Positions 29,516 to 38,059 of a stretch of DNA of 64,000 bases are shown here, piece after piece (the stretch's first letter is position 1; each line of letters opens with the position of its first letter). A program made the translations under genes and the position numbers. Under the pieces are notes generated by a model, which saw only the letters and a program-made list of their open reading frames with translations, was not told where the DNA came from and searched no databases. The stretch is taken from NCBI GenBank assembly GCA_035626475.1, contig DASPNP010000020.1, positions 1 through 64,000 on the forward strand, given 5' to 3'. Source of the stretch: DASPKT01 sp035626475 (GTDB lineage Bacteria; Pseudomonadota; Alphaproteobacteria; Azospirillales; Azospirillaceae).

Positions 29516-31543
29516 ATGCACCGCCCGCCCTTGACCGCCGCCGAGTTCGACGCCCGCCAGGACCTTGCCACCAGCCCCGACTCGACGCCCACCTTCGGCG
29601 AAATCGTCGAGCGCCGCTTCGGGCGCCGCGACCTGCTGCGTGGCCTGCTGGCGGGAACGGCCCTGGCCGCCGCCGGGGCGCCGATCGCGGCCGGCGACGC
29701 GCTGGCCCAGGCCGCGACGGCCGCCAAGGGCGCCGCCGGCAGCTTCGGCTTCAAGGAGCTGGCGGCCGGCGTCGACGTGACCCACAAGGTGGCCGAGGGG
29801 TACGAGGCCAAGGTGCTGATCCGCTGGGGCGACCCGCTGTTCAAGGACAGCCCGGCCTTCGATCCGATGAAGCAGACGGCCGCCGCCCAGCTGCGCCAGT
29901 TCGGCTACAACAACGACTATCTGGGCTATTTCCCGCTGCCGATGGGCTCCGGCAACCCGGACCACGGGCTGCTCTGCGTCAATCACGAGTACGTCAATGT
30001 CGAGGTCATGCAGCCCGGCTTGACCGCGCCCAACTCCGACCGCGTCGATCCGGCCCGCTACACCAGGGCGAACGCCGAGGTCGAGATGGCGGCCCATGGC
30101 GGCAGCGTCGTGGAGGTGAGGCGCGGGGCAGACGGCGCCTGGGCCGTGGTGCGCGATGGCAGCTACAACCGCCGCATCAACGGGCTGGACACCGAGTTCC
30201 GCCTGGTCGGCCCGGCCGCCGGCCATAACAGGCTGAAGACAGCGGCCGACCCGTCGGGCACCAGGGTGATCGGCATGCTGAACAATTGCGCCGGCGGCGT
30301 CACGCCCTGGGGCACCTGGCTCAGCGGCGAGGAGAACATCGACGGCTACTTCACCGGCACCATCGACCAGAGCCACCCCGAACAGCGCAACCATGACCGC
30401 ATGGGCCTGCCCTCCACCTGGTATCTGTGGGGCCGGCATTTCGACCGGTTCAACGTGAACAAGGAGCCGCGCGAGGCGAACCGCTACGGCTGGGTCTGCG
30501 AGATCGATCCCTACGACCCGGCCTCCACGCCGCGCAAGCTGACGGCGCTGGGCCGCTTCAAGCATGAGGGCGCCACGCCGGTGCTGGCGAAGGACGGCCG
30601 CGTCGTCGTCTACATGGGCGACGACCAGCGCTTCGAGCATGTCTACCGCTTCGTCTCCAAAGGCACCTTCAAGCCGGGCGACCGCGCTGCCAACATGAAG
30701 CTGCTGGAGGAGGGCACGCTGTATGTCGCCCGCTACGACGCGGACGGCACGCTGGCCTGGCTGCCGCTGGTGCACGGCCAGGGGCCGCTGACCGCGAAGA
30801 ACGGCTTCAAGGACCAGGGCGACGTGCTGATCGAGGCCCGCATCGCCGCCACGCTGCTGGGCGCCACCCGCATGGACCGGCCGGAGGACGTCGAGGTCAA
30901 TCCGAAGACGGGCAAGGTCTACGTCACCCTGACGAACAACGAGAGCCGGCTGAAGGAGGGCTTCGCCGACCTCGCCACGCCCAACGCGGCCAACCCGCGG
31001 GCGGAGAACGCCTGGGGCCACATCGTCGAGATGATCCCGCCCGACGGCGACCACACGGCGTCGACGTTCCGCTGGGAGATCCTGTTGAAGGCCGGCGACC
31101 CGTCCAAGCCCGAGGTGGCCGCCAGCTTCAACCCCGCCACCAGCAAGGACGGCTGGTTCTCCTGCCCCGACAATCTGGCGGTGGACGGGCAGGGGCGGCT
31201 CTGGGTCGGCACCGACCAGGGCAGCAAGTGGACCTACACCTCGGGCAAGTGCGACGGCCTCTACGGCATGGAGACCGAGGGCGCGCTGCGCGGCACGGCG
31301 AAGCTGTTCTTCCGCGTGCCCGTCGGCGCCGAGCTGACCGGCCCCTGCTTCACGCCGGACGACAAGACGCTGTTCGTGTCGGTCCAGCATCCCGGCTGCG
31401 ACGCGGTGGAGAACTTCACCAAGAGCGGTCTCGACGCGACCTTCGAGGATCCCGGCACCCGCTGGCCGGATTTCGACGACAAGACCCCGCCGCGGCCGTC
31501 GGTCGTCGTCATCACGAAACAGGGGGGTGGGGTGATCGGCTGA
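29516..31543 (+). CDS. phoX: PhoX-family alkaline phosphatase
   Basis: This 675-residue protein is a calcium/iron-dependent phosphomonoesterase exported by Tat. The Tat motif is RRFGRRDLLRGLLAG around residues 36-50. PhoX blocks include GNPDHGLLCVNHEYVN, NNCAGGVTPWGTWLSGEEN and ATRMDRPEDVEVNPKTG, whose acidic residues bind metals in the family. The start at 29516 has GGAG upstream. The stop is 34 nt before phoD, which suggests co-transcription and joint response to phosphate limitation. Substrates would be diverse organic phosphate esters released outside the cytoplasm. Confidence 0.94.
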   Translation: MHRPPLTAAEFDARQDLATSPDSTPTFGEIVERRFGRRDLLRGLLAGTALAAAGAPIAAGDALAQAATAAKGAAGSFGFKELAAGVDVTHKVAEGYEAKVLIRWGDPLFKDSPAFDPMKQTAAAQLRQFGYNNDYLGYFPLPMGSGNPDHGLLCVNHEYVNVEVMQPGLTAPNSDRVDPARYTRANAEVEMAAHGGSVVEVRRGADGAWAVVRDGSYNRRINGLDTEFRLVGPAAGHNRLKTAADPSGTRVIGMLNNCAGGVTPWGTWLSGEENIDGYFTGTIDQSHPEQRNHDRMGLPSTWYLWGRHFDRFNVNKEPREANRYGWVCEIDPYDPASTPRKLTALGRFKHEGATPVLAKDGRVVVYMGDDQRFEHVYRFVSKGTFKPGDRAANMKLLEEGTLYVARYDADGTLAWLPLVHGQGPLTAKNGFKDQGDVLIEARIAATLLGATRMDRPEDVEVNPKTGKVYVTLTNNESRLKEGFADLATPNAANPRAENAWGHIVEMIPPDGDHTASTFRWEILLKAGDPSKPEVAASFNPATSKDGWFSCPDNLAVDGQGRLWVGTDQGSKWTYTSGKCDGLYGMETEGALRGTAKLFFRVPVGAELTGPCFTPDDKTLFVSVQHPGCDAVENFTKSGLDATFEDPGTRWPDFDDKTPPRPSVVVITKQGGGVIG

Positions 31544-31577
31544 GGCCGCCGCCCCCTGACCCTCTCCCGGAGACATG

Positions 31578-33176
31578 ATGAGCTTCTCTCCCTTCAGGCC
31601 CCTCGACCGGCGCGCGCTGCTGAAGCGCTTCGGCGCCACCGCCGCGGTGATGCTGGGCGTGCCCGCCTCGTCGACGGGCGCGTTCGCCCAGGCCGTGTTC
31701 CTGAAGTATCCCTTCTCCCTGGGCGTGGCCTCGGGCGACCCGCTGCCGGACGGCTTCGTCATCTGGACGCGCGTCGCGCCCGAGCCGCTGGAGCCCGGCT
31801 ACGGCATGCCGCGCGACCCGGTGGAGATCGGCTGGGAGGTGGCGTCGGACGACCGCTTCCGCACCATCGTGCAGAAGGGCACGGCGATCGCCCGGCCCGA
31901 GATGGGCCATGCCGTCCATGTCGAGGTCGGCGGGCTGGAGTCGGGCCGCGAGTACTGGTACCGCTTCGTCGCCGGCCGCGAGCGCAGCATGTTCGGCCGC
32001 GCCGTCACCGCGCCGGCCCAGGGTGCGACCGTGGCCCGGGCGCGCTTCGCCGTCACCGGCTGCCAGGATTACGAGCAGGGCCACTTCACCGCGCTGAAGC
32101 GCATCGCCGAGGCCCGGCCGGATTTCGTCTACCATTACGGCGACTACATCTACGAATACCGCACCCGGAACTTCTACCGGAACCTGCATGAACCGCTGCT
32201 GATCCCGACGGTCCGTACCCATGTCGGCGACGAGGCGCATTCGCTGGACGATTACCGCCAGCGCTACGCCCAGTACCGGATGGATTTCGACCTGCAGCTG
32301 GCGCACGCGGCGGCGCCCTGGTTCGTCAGCTGGGACGACCACGAGATCGTCAACAACTGGGTCGGCGAGCACGAGGGCTTCAACGATACGCCGCCGGAAT
32401 ATTTCCTGCTGCGCCGCGCCGCCGCCGCCCAGGCCTTCTACGAGAACATGCCGCTGCGGCGCGCCGCCTGGCCGAAGGGCGCTTCCATCCAGCTGCACCG
32501 CCGCTACGGCTGGGGCGGGCTGATGGATGTGCACCTGCTGGACACGCGCCAGTACCGCAGCCCGCAGCCCTGTGGCGACAGCTTCAAGCCGGCCTGCGCC
32601 GACAATGACGATTCGGCGATCACGGTGCTGGGCGAGGCGCAGGAGAAGTGGCTGCTGGACGGGCTGACGCGCTCCAAGGCGCAATGGAACGTCCTGGCGC
32701 AGCAGATCATGATGATGCCGATGGACCGCGACGCAGGGTCCGGCGTCACCGCCAACATGGACACCTGGTCGGCCTACCGGGTGGCGCGCCAGCGCTTGTT
32801 GAAGGGACTGCATGAGCGGCGCCGCCAGGACGTGGTGGTGCTGACCGGCGACGAGCACCAGCACATGGTCGGCGACCTGGTGCTGGACCCGCGCGACGAC
32901 CGCTCGCCCGTCGTCGCCTCGGAGTTCGTCGGCACCTCCGCCACCTCGGGCGGCGACGGCGGCGACAAGCGGCCGGATACCGATGCGCTGCTGGCGCAGA
33001 ACCCGCATATGAAGTTCATCAACGACCAGCGCGGCTTCCTGCTGTGCGACGTCACGCCGGAGCGCTGGACGACCGAGCTGAAGGTGCTGGACCGGGTGCG
33101 CACGCCCGACGGCACGCTGTCCACCCGCGCGACCTTCGTGGTCGAGCGGGGGGCGGCGGGCGTCAGGACGGCCTGA
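31578..33176 (+). CDS. phoD: PhoD-family alkaline phosphatase/phosphodiesterase
   Basis: A 532-residue Tat-exported enzyme. The signal has DRRALLKRFGATAAVMLG near residues 10-27. The PhoD N-terminal beta domain (FSLGVASGDPLPDGFVIWTR) is followed by the metallophosphatase core with RFAVTGCQDYEQG, YHYGDYIYEY, SWDDHEIVNNW and LTGDEHQHM, which supply the Ca/Fe ligands. PhoD cleaves phosphomonoesters and diesters. ATG 31575 and 31578 are adjacent; 31578 is preferred because GGAG sits 5 nt before it. It follows phoX closely. Its 3' end overlaps the convergent esterase gene by 14 bp. Confidence 0.93.
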   Translation: MSFSPFRPLDRRALLKRFGATAAVMLGVPASSTGAFAQAVFLKYPFSLGVASGDPLPDGFVIWTRVAPEPLEPGYGMPRDPVEIGWEVASDDRFRTIVQKGTAIARPEMGHAVHVEVGGLESGREYWYRFVAGRERSMFGRAVTAPAQGATVARARFAVTGCQDYEQGHFTALKRIAEARPDFVYHYGDYIYEYRTRNFYRNLHEPLLIPTVRTHVGDEAHSLDDYRQRYAQYRMDFDLQLAHAAAPWFVSWDDHEIVNNWVGEHEGFNDTPPEYFLLRRAAAAQAFYENMPLRRAAWPKGASIQLHRRYGWGGLMDVHLLDTRQYRSPQPCGDSFKPACADNDDSAITVLGEAQEKWLLDGLTRSKAQWNVLAQQIMMMPMDRDAGSGVTANMDTWSAYRVARQRLLKGLHERRRQDVVVLTGDEHQHMVGDLVLDPRDDRSPVVASEFVGTSATSGGDGGDKRPDTDALLAQNPHMKFINDQRGFLLCDVTPERWTTELKVLDRVRTPDGTLSTRATFVVERGAAGVRTA

Positions 33177-33927
33177 ACGCCCAGTCCAGGCTCGCGGCCA
33201 GCAGCGACGCCTTGAGCACGTGGCCGCCCTGGAACTCCGCGAGCCTCGCGTCGCGGCCGCGGCGCCGCAGCTCCGTCAGGATGCGGCGGCTGCAGCGGTC
33301 GATGTCCAGGACGGTATCCTCGTTCCCGTGCGTCAGGAAGAAGCTGGCGCCGGCGACCGTCCGCCCACCCGGCGGGATGAAGCCCGGCGACCAGGCCAGC
33401 ACGTGGCGGAAACGGTCGCCGTTCGCCATGCCCAGCATCAGCGCGTAGCTGGCCCCGTCGGAGAAGCCGGCCATCGCCTGCCGCTCCGGATCGATGGCGA
33501 AGCGCGCCGTCACCCAGGCCAGGGCACGGTCGATGAAGGCGATGTCGGGACCGGCCGCGCCGCGGATGGCGTCCCACGTCACCTCGCGGCTGTCCGGCGC
33601 CAGCACCAGCAGCCCCAGCCGGTCGGCCTCGGCCGTCACCGCCGGCAGGATGCGGCCGCCGGACCCGCCGGCGCCGTGCAGCAGCAGGAGCAGCGGGGCG
33701 GGGCGCGTCGGATCCAGCCCGGCCGGCACGTAGAGCAGCCCGTCGCGCCCCCGCTCCAGCGCCAGCGGATGGGTGCCGGGCGGCAGGGCGGGCAGGGTGG
33801 GGGCCGGGATGGCGGTTTCCAGCCGCGCCGGCGCGTCGTCCCGCCCGGCCCGGGCCGCCGCATCCGCCGGTCCGGTGGCGGACAGGGCGAGCAGCAGGGC
33901 CGTCAGGCCGGGTTTCCAGAAGGGCAT
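33163..33927 (-). CDS. Secreted alpha/beta-hydrolase, PHB-depolymerase-like esterase
   Basis: This 254-residue protein has a signal peptide (LTALLLALSATGPADA) and an alpha/beta-hydrolase fold. LLLLLHGAGGSGGRI gives the oxyanion-hole HG motif, GFSDGASYALML the nucleophile serine in GxSxG form, and GNEDTVLDID and QGGHVLK plausible Asp and His of the triad. The closest families are the feruloyl-esterase/LpqC and short-chain PHB depolymerase groups, so an extracytoplasmic ester is the likely substrate. GGAG precedes the start. A PHB link is tempting given bdhA at 61 kb but is not shown. Confidence 0.82.
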   Translation of the reverse strand: MPFWKPGLTALLLALSATGPADAAARAGRDDAPARLETAIPAPTLPALPPGTHPLALERGRDGLLYVPAGLDPTRPAPLLLLLHGAGGSGGRILPAVTAEADRLGLLVLAPDSREVTWDAIRGAAGPDIAFIDRALAWVTARFAIDPERQAMAGFSDGASYALMLGMANGDRFRHVLAWSPGFIPPGGRTVAGASFFLTHGNEDTVLDIDRCSRRILTELRRRGRDARLAEFQGGHVLKASLLAASLDWAFRPS

Positions 33928-33998
33928 GGCGGGGCTCCCCTACCGACGGACTACCTCTCAGGAGCGGCCCGCGCGGGCCCTTCCTTTCAGGATTGATT

Positions 33999-34013
33999 AA
34001 CCAGCAACTGGTT
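33999..34013. promoter_or_regulatory. Perfect palindrome AACCAG-CAA-CTGGTT
   Basis: A 6-3-6 perfect inverted repeat 41 bp before the small gene at 34054. Its size and position suit an operator for a dimeric regulator overlapping that gene's promoter. A second exact palindrome, GGCCCGCGCGGGCC, lies at 33966-33979. Confidence 0.4.
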
Positions 34014-34053
34014 GGATCGGGTCATTCGATCACCCCGCAGCCGGAGCCTTCGC

Positions 34054-34260
34054 ATGCCCCCGTCCGTGAGTGCCGACCTCGAGAACGCCGCCTTCGTCCA
34101 GGCCCGGCTGCTCGACCATTTCATCTCCCTGGCCCGCGAGGCCCAGGACCGTGAGGCCGGCTTCACCCGCGAGAGTCTGAAGGAGTTGATCGACGAGCTG
34201 CGCGAGGAGCGCCGCGCCGTCGGCGCCCTGGCCCGTCCGCGTCTCGTCGCGGTGGAGTGA
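34054..34260 (+). CDS. Small hypothetical protein, 68 residues
   Basis: I do not recognise this protein. It is predicted to be almost entirely helical, with a charged amphipathic stretch (TRESLKELIDELREERRAVG) in the second half that could dimerise or bind a partner. There is no signal, membrane segment or cysteine. Codon use fits the genome, GGAG lies 9 nt before the ATG at 34054, and an exact palindrome sits just upstream. It is alone on its strand and next to the partner-switching genes, but nothing ties it to them directly. Confidence 0.68.
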   Translation: MPPSVSADLENAAFVQARLLDHFISLAREAQDREAGFTRESLKELIDELREERRAVGALARPRLVAVE

Positions 34261-34403
34261 GGGCTGCGGAGCCCCGGGACCGGCCCGGCGCTAGGGGGTA
34301 ATCCCTCCCTAGCCTTTTGGGCCGGCACCACTACTTCCGATGTTCAGGGTACAGGCGCCGGTTTTTCGCCTAAGGTGGCTTCACTACTCGCGCTAGTACT
34401 GCG
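34261..34403 (+). other. Structured leader or possible small RNA between 68-residue gene and terminator
   Basis: About 140 nt without an ORF hold several hairpins: GCTAGGG...CCCTAGC around 34291-34315 and AGGCG...CGCCT around 34353-34371, ending in the strong terminator at 34404. The spacing suits either a long 3' UTR of the small gene or an independent small RNA. No family is recognised. Confidence 0.3.
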
Positions 34404-34437
34404 GGCGCCCTTCGAACAGCGGGGCGCCTCTTTTTTT
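34404..34437 (+). terminator. Rho-independent terminator
   Basis: GGCGCCC (34404-34410) pairs with GGGCGCC (34422-34428), followed by TCTTTTTTT. It ends plus-strand transcription before the convergent STAS gene. Confidence 0.85.
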
Positions 34438-34462
34438 GCCCGGATGCCGGGTCGGCCCATCC

Positions 34463-34801
34463 TCAGGCGCCCAGGGCGGAGAGACCGGTCTGCCGGTCCG
34501 GATGGATCGCCAGGACCGTGGCGAAGCCGCTGATCTCGAACACCTCGCGGATATGGTCCGGCATGGTGCTGATGGCGAACTTGCCCTGGCTGGACTTCAG
34601 CTTCTTGGCCGCCATCAGCAGCACGCGCAGGCCGGCGGAGCTGATGTAGTCCAGGCTGCCGAAATCCACGAGCAGCGTGCTGGTGCCGCCGTTGATGAGG
34701 CCCATCACCTTCTCCTCGAAGCTCTTCGAGGTGGCGCTATCGACGCGGCCCTTCGGCGTCAGGACCAGCACCGGCCCGACCGATTCCTCATGCAATTCCA
34801 T
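34463..34801 (-). CDS. STAS-domain anti-anti-sigma factor
   Basis: A 112-residue single STAS domain. LVDFGSLDYISSAGLRVLL has the D-x-x-S-S/A-G-L signature; the first serine of SSAG is the expected phosphorylation site of the SpoIIAA/RsbV class. Such proteins release a target from a kinase/anti-sigma factor when unphosphorylated. GGAG lies about 9 nt before the start. The RsbW-like kinase gene is 79 bp upstream on the same strand, so the two are the likely cognate pair. No sigma factor or anti-sigma target gene lies in the window. Confidence 0.93.
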   Translation of the reverse strand: MELHEESVGPVLVLTPKGRVDSATSKSFEEKVMGLINGGTSTLLVDFGSLDYISSAGLRVLLMAAKKLKSSQGKFAISTMPDHIREVFEISGFATVLAIHPDRQTGLSALGA

Positions 34802-34880
34802 CAGCGTCGCTCCTCATCCTCTGCGCGCCCGCGCCGTCGGCGGCCGGGCACGGGGTACATTTCCCAAATGGCGGTGGCGG

Positions 34881-35351
34881 TCAAGCCTCGTTTCCGGCGG
34901 TCGCCGGCACCAGCGTCTTGGCGAAGCTGAGACGGTTCAGCCCGCCGTCGCGCTCATAGCCGACGCTGTCCATGAAGCTCTTCAGGAAGAAGACGCCCAG
35001 GCCGCCGATCGGCCGGTCGTCGATGTCGGCATCCAGGTCCGGCGCCGCGGAGTCGGTCAGCGGGTTGAAGGGCTTGCCATCATCCTCGATGGTGCCGGAC
35101 AGGCCGCCGCCGCGCGCGTCGAAGCGCAGCAGGATCTCGTGCCGGCCCTCATCCTCGTAGGCGTAGGAAATGATGTTGGTGACGATCTCGTCGATCACGA
35201 GGCAGAGCTGATAGGAGACCTTCGGCGGCGCGCCCTGTTCCTCGCAAAAGGCTTCAACCGCCTCGATCAGCCCGGAGACCTCCTCGAGGTCGTTGGCGAT
35301 CCGGAGTTCCAGGGTCGTTCCGTCCACCACCGCCGCCTCTTGGTTGGGCAT
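34881..35351 (-). CDS. RsbW-like serine kinase/anti-sigma ATPase
   Basis: This 156-residue protein is a GHKL ATPase of the anti-sigma class. It has the N box LVIDEIVTNIISYAYED near residues 51-67, the G1 motif IEDDGKPFNP and the G2 motif GGLGVFFLKSFMD with the shortened lid typical of RsbW/SpoIIAB. It should phosphorylate the STAS protein encoded next and bind an unphosphorylated partner. The acidic insert DSAAPDLDADIDDRPIGG before the G2 box is common in the stand-alone proteobacterial subtype. Neighbouring SpoIIE-like phosphatase genes complete a partner-switching set. Confidence 0.92.
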   Translation of the reverse strand: MPNQEAAVVDGTTLELRIANDLEEVSGLIEAVEAFCEEQGAPPKVSYQLCLVIDEIVTNIISYAYEDEGRHEILLRFDARGGGLSGTIEDDGKPFNPLTDSAAPDLDADIDDRPIGGLGVFFLKSFMDSVGYERDGGLNRLSFAKTLVPATAGNEA

Positions 35352-35516
35352 TGCGCCATGCGGCGCGCCGCGGTCTTGTCCCTGACTGAGTAAAATCTAT
35401 GGCCCCGCCATGGGCAAGGCTTTCGTGATAGGAGGGAGTAGGGATTAGACTTTCGGCCAGGTTGGCGTCACCCTGTCGGTGACTCCATGCGGCAGAACCG
35501 CAGTGAAGGAAAAGCC

Positions 35517-37574
35517 ATGTCCGCCTCCGTGCCCGACGGCATGACCGACGCCGAGACGCTCTCCCAGCCCGGCTGGGAGGAGCGCACGGCCGCCCTGCTC
35601 GACGCCGGCCAGATCTTCCTGGCGCAGGACTGGGCGGAGCGCGGCCTGGCCCGCTTCCCCGGCAGCCACCGCCTCATGGTGCTGCGCGGCTTGGCGCTGA
35701 TCCGCACCGGTGCCGTGACCGAAGCCGTGGCGGCTCTGAAGCCGCTGCTGTCGGGCTATGATTCCTCGCCCAAGCGCGACGCCGCCCGGGCGCTGGCCCG
35801 CGCCATGGCCGCCGTCGGCAGGCTGGCCGACAAGGAAGAGCCGGCGCCGGAGTTGCTGGACAGCGTGGTCCATCTCTCCCAGGCGCTCGAGGCGGTGCGC
35901 TCCAGCAGCCTGGGCGAGGCGGTGATCGATCCCTCCACCCTCATGGCGCTGGGCGATCTGCATGCCGAGGCGTGGCAGCGCACCGGCGACGGGGCGCAGC
36001 TGGCCGTCGCCCGCGACCTGCTGGTGGAGGCGTTCGAGAAGGGCGGCGACGGTCGGGCCGGCGTCAACGCCGCGCTGGCCGCCCGGCTGCTCGGCGACCG
36101 AAAGCGGGCGGGCGACCTCGCGGCCGCTGCGGCGCGCAACCTCGCCATCGCCATCGAGCGGGCCGAGCCCGGTGCCGCCCAGTTCCCGCTGCGCGCGGCC
36201 CTCGGCGTCGCCCACCTGATGCATGGGCAGGAAGCGGAGGCGCTGGCGGATTTCGAGGCGGCGCGCGCGGCGCTGGGCCGCCGCTCGTCCAAGATCGTGC
36301 CGGTACTGCGCCAGGTGCGACAGCTGCAGGCCGACGGGGTGTCGGTGCCGCGGGAGGCGCTGGCGCTGCTGAAGCCGCCGGGCGTCGTCGTCTTCACCGG
36401 TCACATGATGGACCGGCCGGACGCCGCCGAACCGCGCTTCCCCGCCTGGGCCGAGACGGCGGTGCGCGCCGCCATTTCCCGCCGTCTGGAGGCGATGGAC
36501 GTCCAGATCGGCTATTCGGGGGCGGCCTGCGGCTCGGAGCTGCTGTTCGTCGAGGCGATGCTGGAGCGCGACGCCGAGGTCAACATCGTCCTGCCCTTCG
36601 ACAAGGACGATTATGTCCGCGCCGCGGTGGCCCAGGGCGGCCCGCGCTGGGAGCGGCGCTTCAACAACGCGCTGCGCCTGGCCGACCACGTCAGCTACGC
36701 CACGAACGAGAGCTATCTCGGCCACGAGATGCTGTTCCGCTTCCAGAACCAGATGCTGCACGGCCTCGCCACGCTGCGCAGCCAGTTCCTGGAGACCGCG
36801 CCCTACCTGCTGGCGCTGTGGGACATGCAGGAGGGATCGCTGGCCGGCGGCGCCGCCGACTTCATCGACCAGTGGGCCGACATCGCGCGGCTGCAGATCA
36901 TCGATCTGGACGAGGTCGTCTCGGAGGTGGAGCGGCCGGCCGAGCCGGTCCGGGTCACCGCCCCGCCGCCCTTCGTGCCGGTGGAACCGGAGCGCGAGAT
37001 CCGCTGCATGCTGTTCGCCGACATCGTCGGCTACAGCAAGCTGGGGGAGGGCAGCGTGCCCGCCTACATGCGCTTCTGCGAGGCGCTGGCGGCGGAGCTG
37101 CGGGCCAACGCCCCCGCGCCGGAGATGATCAATACCTGGGGCGACGCCATCTTCGCGGTGAACGCCCGCGCCTCCGACCTGGTGCGCTTCGCCTTCCAGC
37201 TGAAGGATCTGGTGCGGCGCCTGGGGCGCGAGATGTCGGGCGAGGCGGGGCCGCTGAACCTGAACATCCGCATCTCGCTCCATGCCGGCCCGGTCTTCGC
37301 CGGCCGCGACCCGTTCAACGACAAGCCCAACTTCTTCGGCGCCCACATCAACCGAGCCGCGCGGCTGGAGCCGGTGACGGTGCCCGGCCACATCTACGCC
37401 ACCCAGCAGTTCGTGGCCCTGCTCACCACCGAGGAGAGCATGGCCCGGCACGAGGCGGAGGAGCAGGACCAGGAGTTCCACCCGGCGGCGGTCTGCGAGT
37501 ATGTCGGCGTCATGTCGCTGGCGAAGAACTTCGGCAAGCAGCCGGTCTACCATGTGCGCGCGGCCAATGGCTGA
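35517..37574 (+). CDS. TPR-class III nucleotide cyclase with substrate-site changes
   Basis: The protein is 685 residues. Residues about 1-290 are helical TPR-like repeats (TRAFs-binding/DUF4071-like). About 290-430 is an alpha/beta domain with VVVFTGHMMDRP, IGYSGAACGSELLF and VNIVLPFDKDDY that looks like a nucleotide-binding SLOG/TIR-type sensor (inference). A class III cyclase domain spans about 495-670. Both metal aspartates are present (FADIVGYSKL near 500, GDAIFAV near 540), as are the transition-state Asn and Arg (INRAARLEP near 612). The two base-selecting residues, usually Lys and Asp, are both Asn (INTWGD and PNFFG), so the product cannot be assumed to be cAMP. AAGGAA precedes the ATG at 35517. 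Cyclic-nucleotide-binding proteins are encoded nearby. Confidence 0.88.
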   Translation: MSASVPDGMTDAETLSQPGWEERTAALLDAGQIFLAQDWAERGLARFPGSHRLMVLRGLALIRTGAVTEAVAALKPLLSGYDSSPKRDAARALARAMAAVGRLADKEEPAPELLDSVVHLSQALEAVRSSSLGEAVIDPSTLMALGDLHAEAWQRTGDGAQLAVARDLLVEAFEKGGDGRAGVNAALAARLLGDRKRAGDLAAAAARNLAIAIERAEPGAAQFPLRAALGVAHLMHGQEAEALADFEAARAALGRRSSKIVPVLRQVRQLQADGVSVPREALALLKPPGVVVFTGHMMDRPDAAEPRFPAWAETAVRAAISRRLEAMDVQIGYSGAACGSELLFVEAMLERDAEVNIVLPFDKDDYVRAAVAQGGPRWERRFNNALRLADHVSYATNESYLGHEMLFRFQNQMLHGLATLRSQFLETAPYLLALWDMQEGSLAGGAADFIDQWADIARLQIIDLDEVVSEVERPAEPVRVTAPPPFVPVEPEREIRCMLFADIVGYSKLGEGSVPAYMRFCEALAAELRANAPAPEMINTWGDAIFAVNARASDLVRFAFQLKDLVRRLGREMSGEAGPLNLNIRISLHAGPVFAGRDPFNDKPNFFGAHINRAARLEPVTVPGHIYATQQFVALLTTEESMARHEAEEQDQEFHPAAVCEYVGVMSLAKNFGKQPVYHVRAANG

Positions 37575-37584
37575 GAGGGCGGAA

Positions 37585-37932
37585 ATGAGCGGAGAGAGCC
37601 CGGCGGACAAGGTCGCCATCGTCCAGGCGCAACTGGAGGCCTACAACGCGCAGGACACGGCCGCCTTCGCCGCTACCTACGCGGAGGACGTGGTCGTCGC
37701 CGAGGTCGGCGGGGAGGTGACGATCCGCGGCCGGGCGGCGCTGTTCGACCGCTATGCCAAGCTGTTCGCCGAGTTCCCCGACAACCGGGCGGAGATCCTC
37801 CACCGCATCGTCATCGGCGACCGGGTGGTCGACCATGAGCGGGTGACCCGCCGGGCGGACACCATCATCGAGGTGCTGGCTGTCTACACGGTCACGGACG
37901 GGCTGATCCGCCGGGTCGACTTCATCAAGTAG
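37585..37932 (+). CDS. NTF2-like/SnoaL-fold protein
   Basis: This 115-residue protein has the layout of an NTF2-like cone: helix (VAIVQAQLEAYNAQDTAAFAA), the YAEDVVV strand, the GRAALFDRYAKLFAEFP helix, and a beta sheet ending VTDGLIRRVDFIK. Family members are enzymes, ligand carriers or assembly domains; no catalytic residues settle the choice here. It begins 10 nt after the cyclase stop and an in-frame ATG at 37567 even overlaps it, so the two are translated from one message. It might bind a small molecule for the cyclase or be an unrelated passenger. Confidence 0.85.
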   Translation: MSGESPADKVAIVQAQLEAYNAQDTAAFAATYAEDVVVAEVGGEVTIRGRAALFDRYAKLFAEFPDNRAEILHRIVIGDRVVDHERVTRRADTIIEVLAVYTVTDGLIRRVDFIK

Positions 37933-38059
37933 CACCCGTCGCGGGCGGTGGGCCGGGTTGGCGGACACCCCTTGAGGTGTGGCGCCGGGTGCGCTACTCT
38001 GGCGCGACAAAAGCGGCGAGGAAATCGCCGAACCGATGCTCCGACCCCATGGGGAACGC

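Noticed and set aside
34463..35351. STAS and kinase genes as a standard general stress EcfG/PhyR/NepR module
   Set aside because: There is no PhyR, NepR or EcfG gene here; the parts are of the RsbV/RsbW type.
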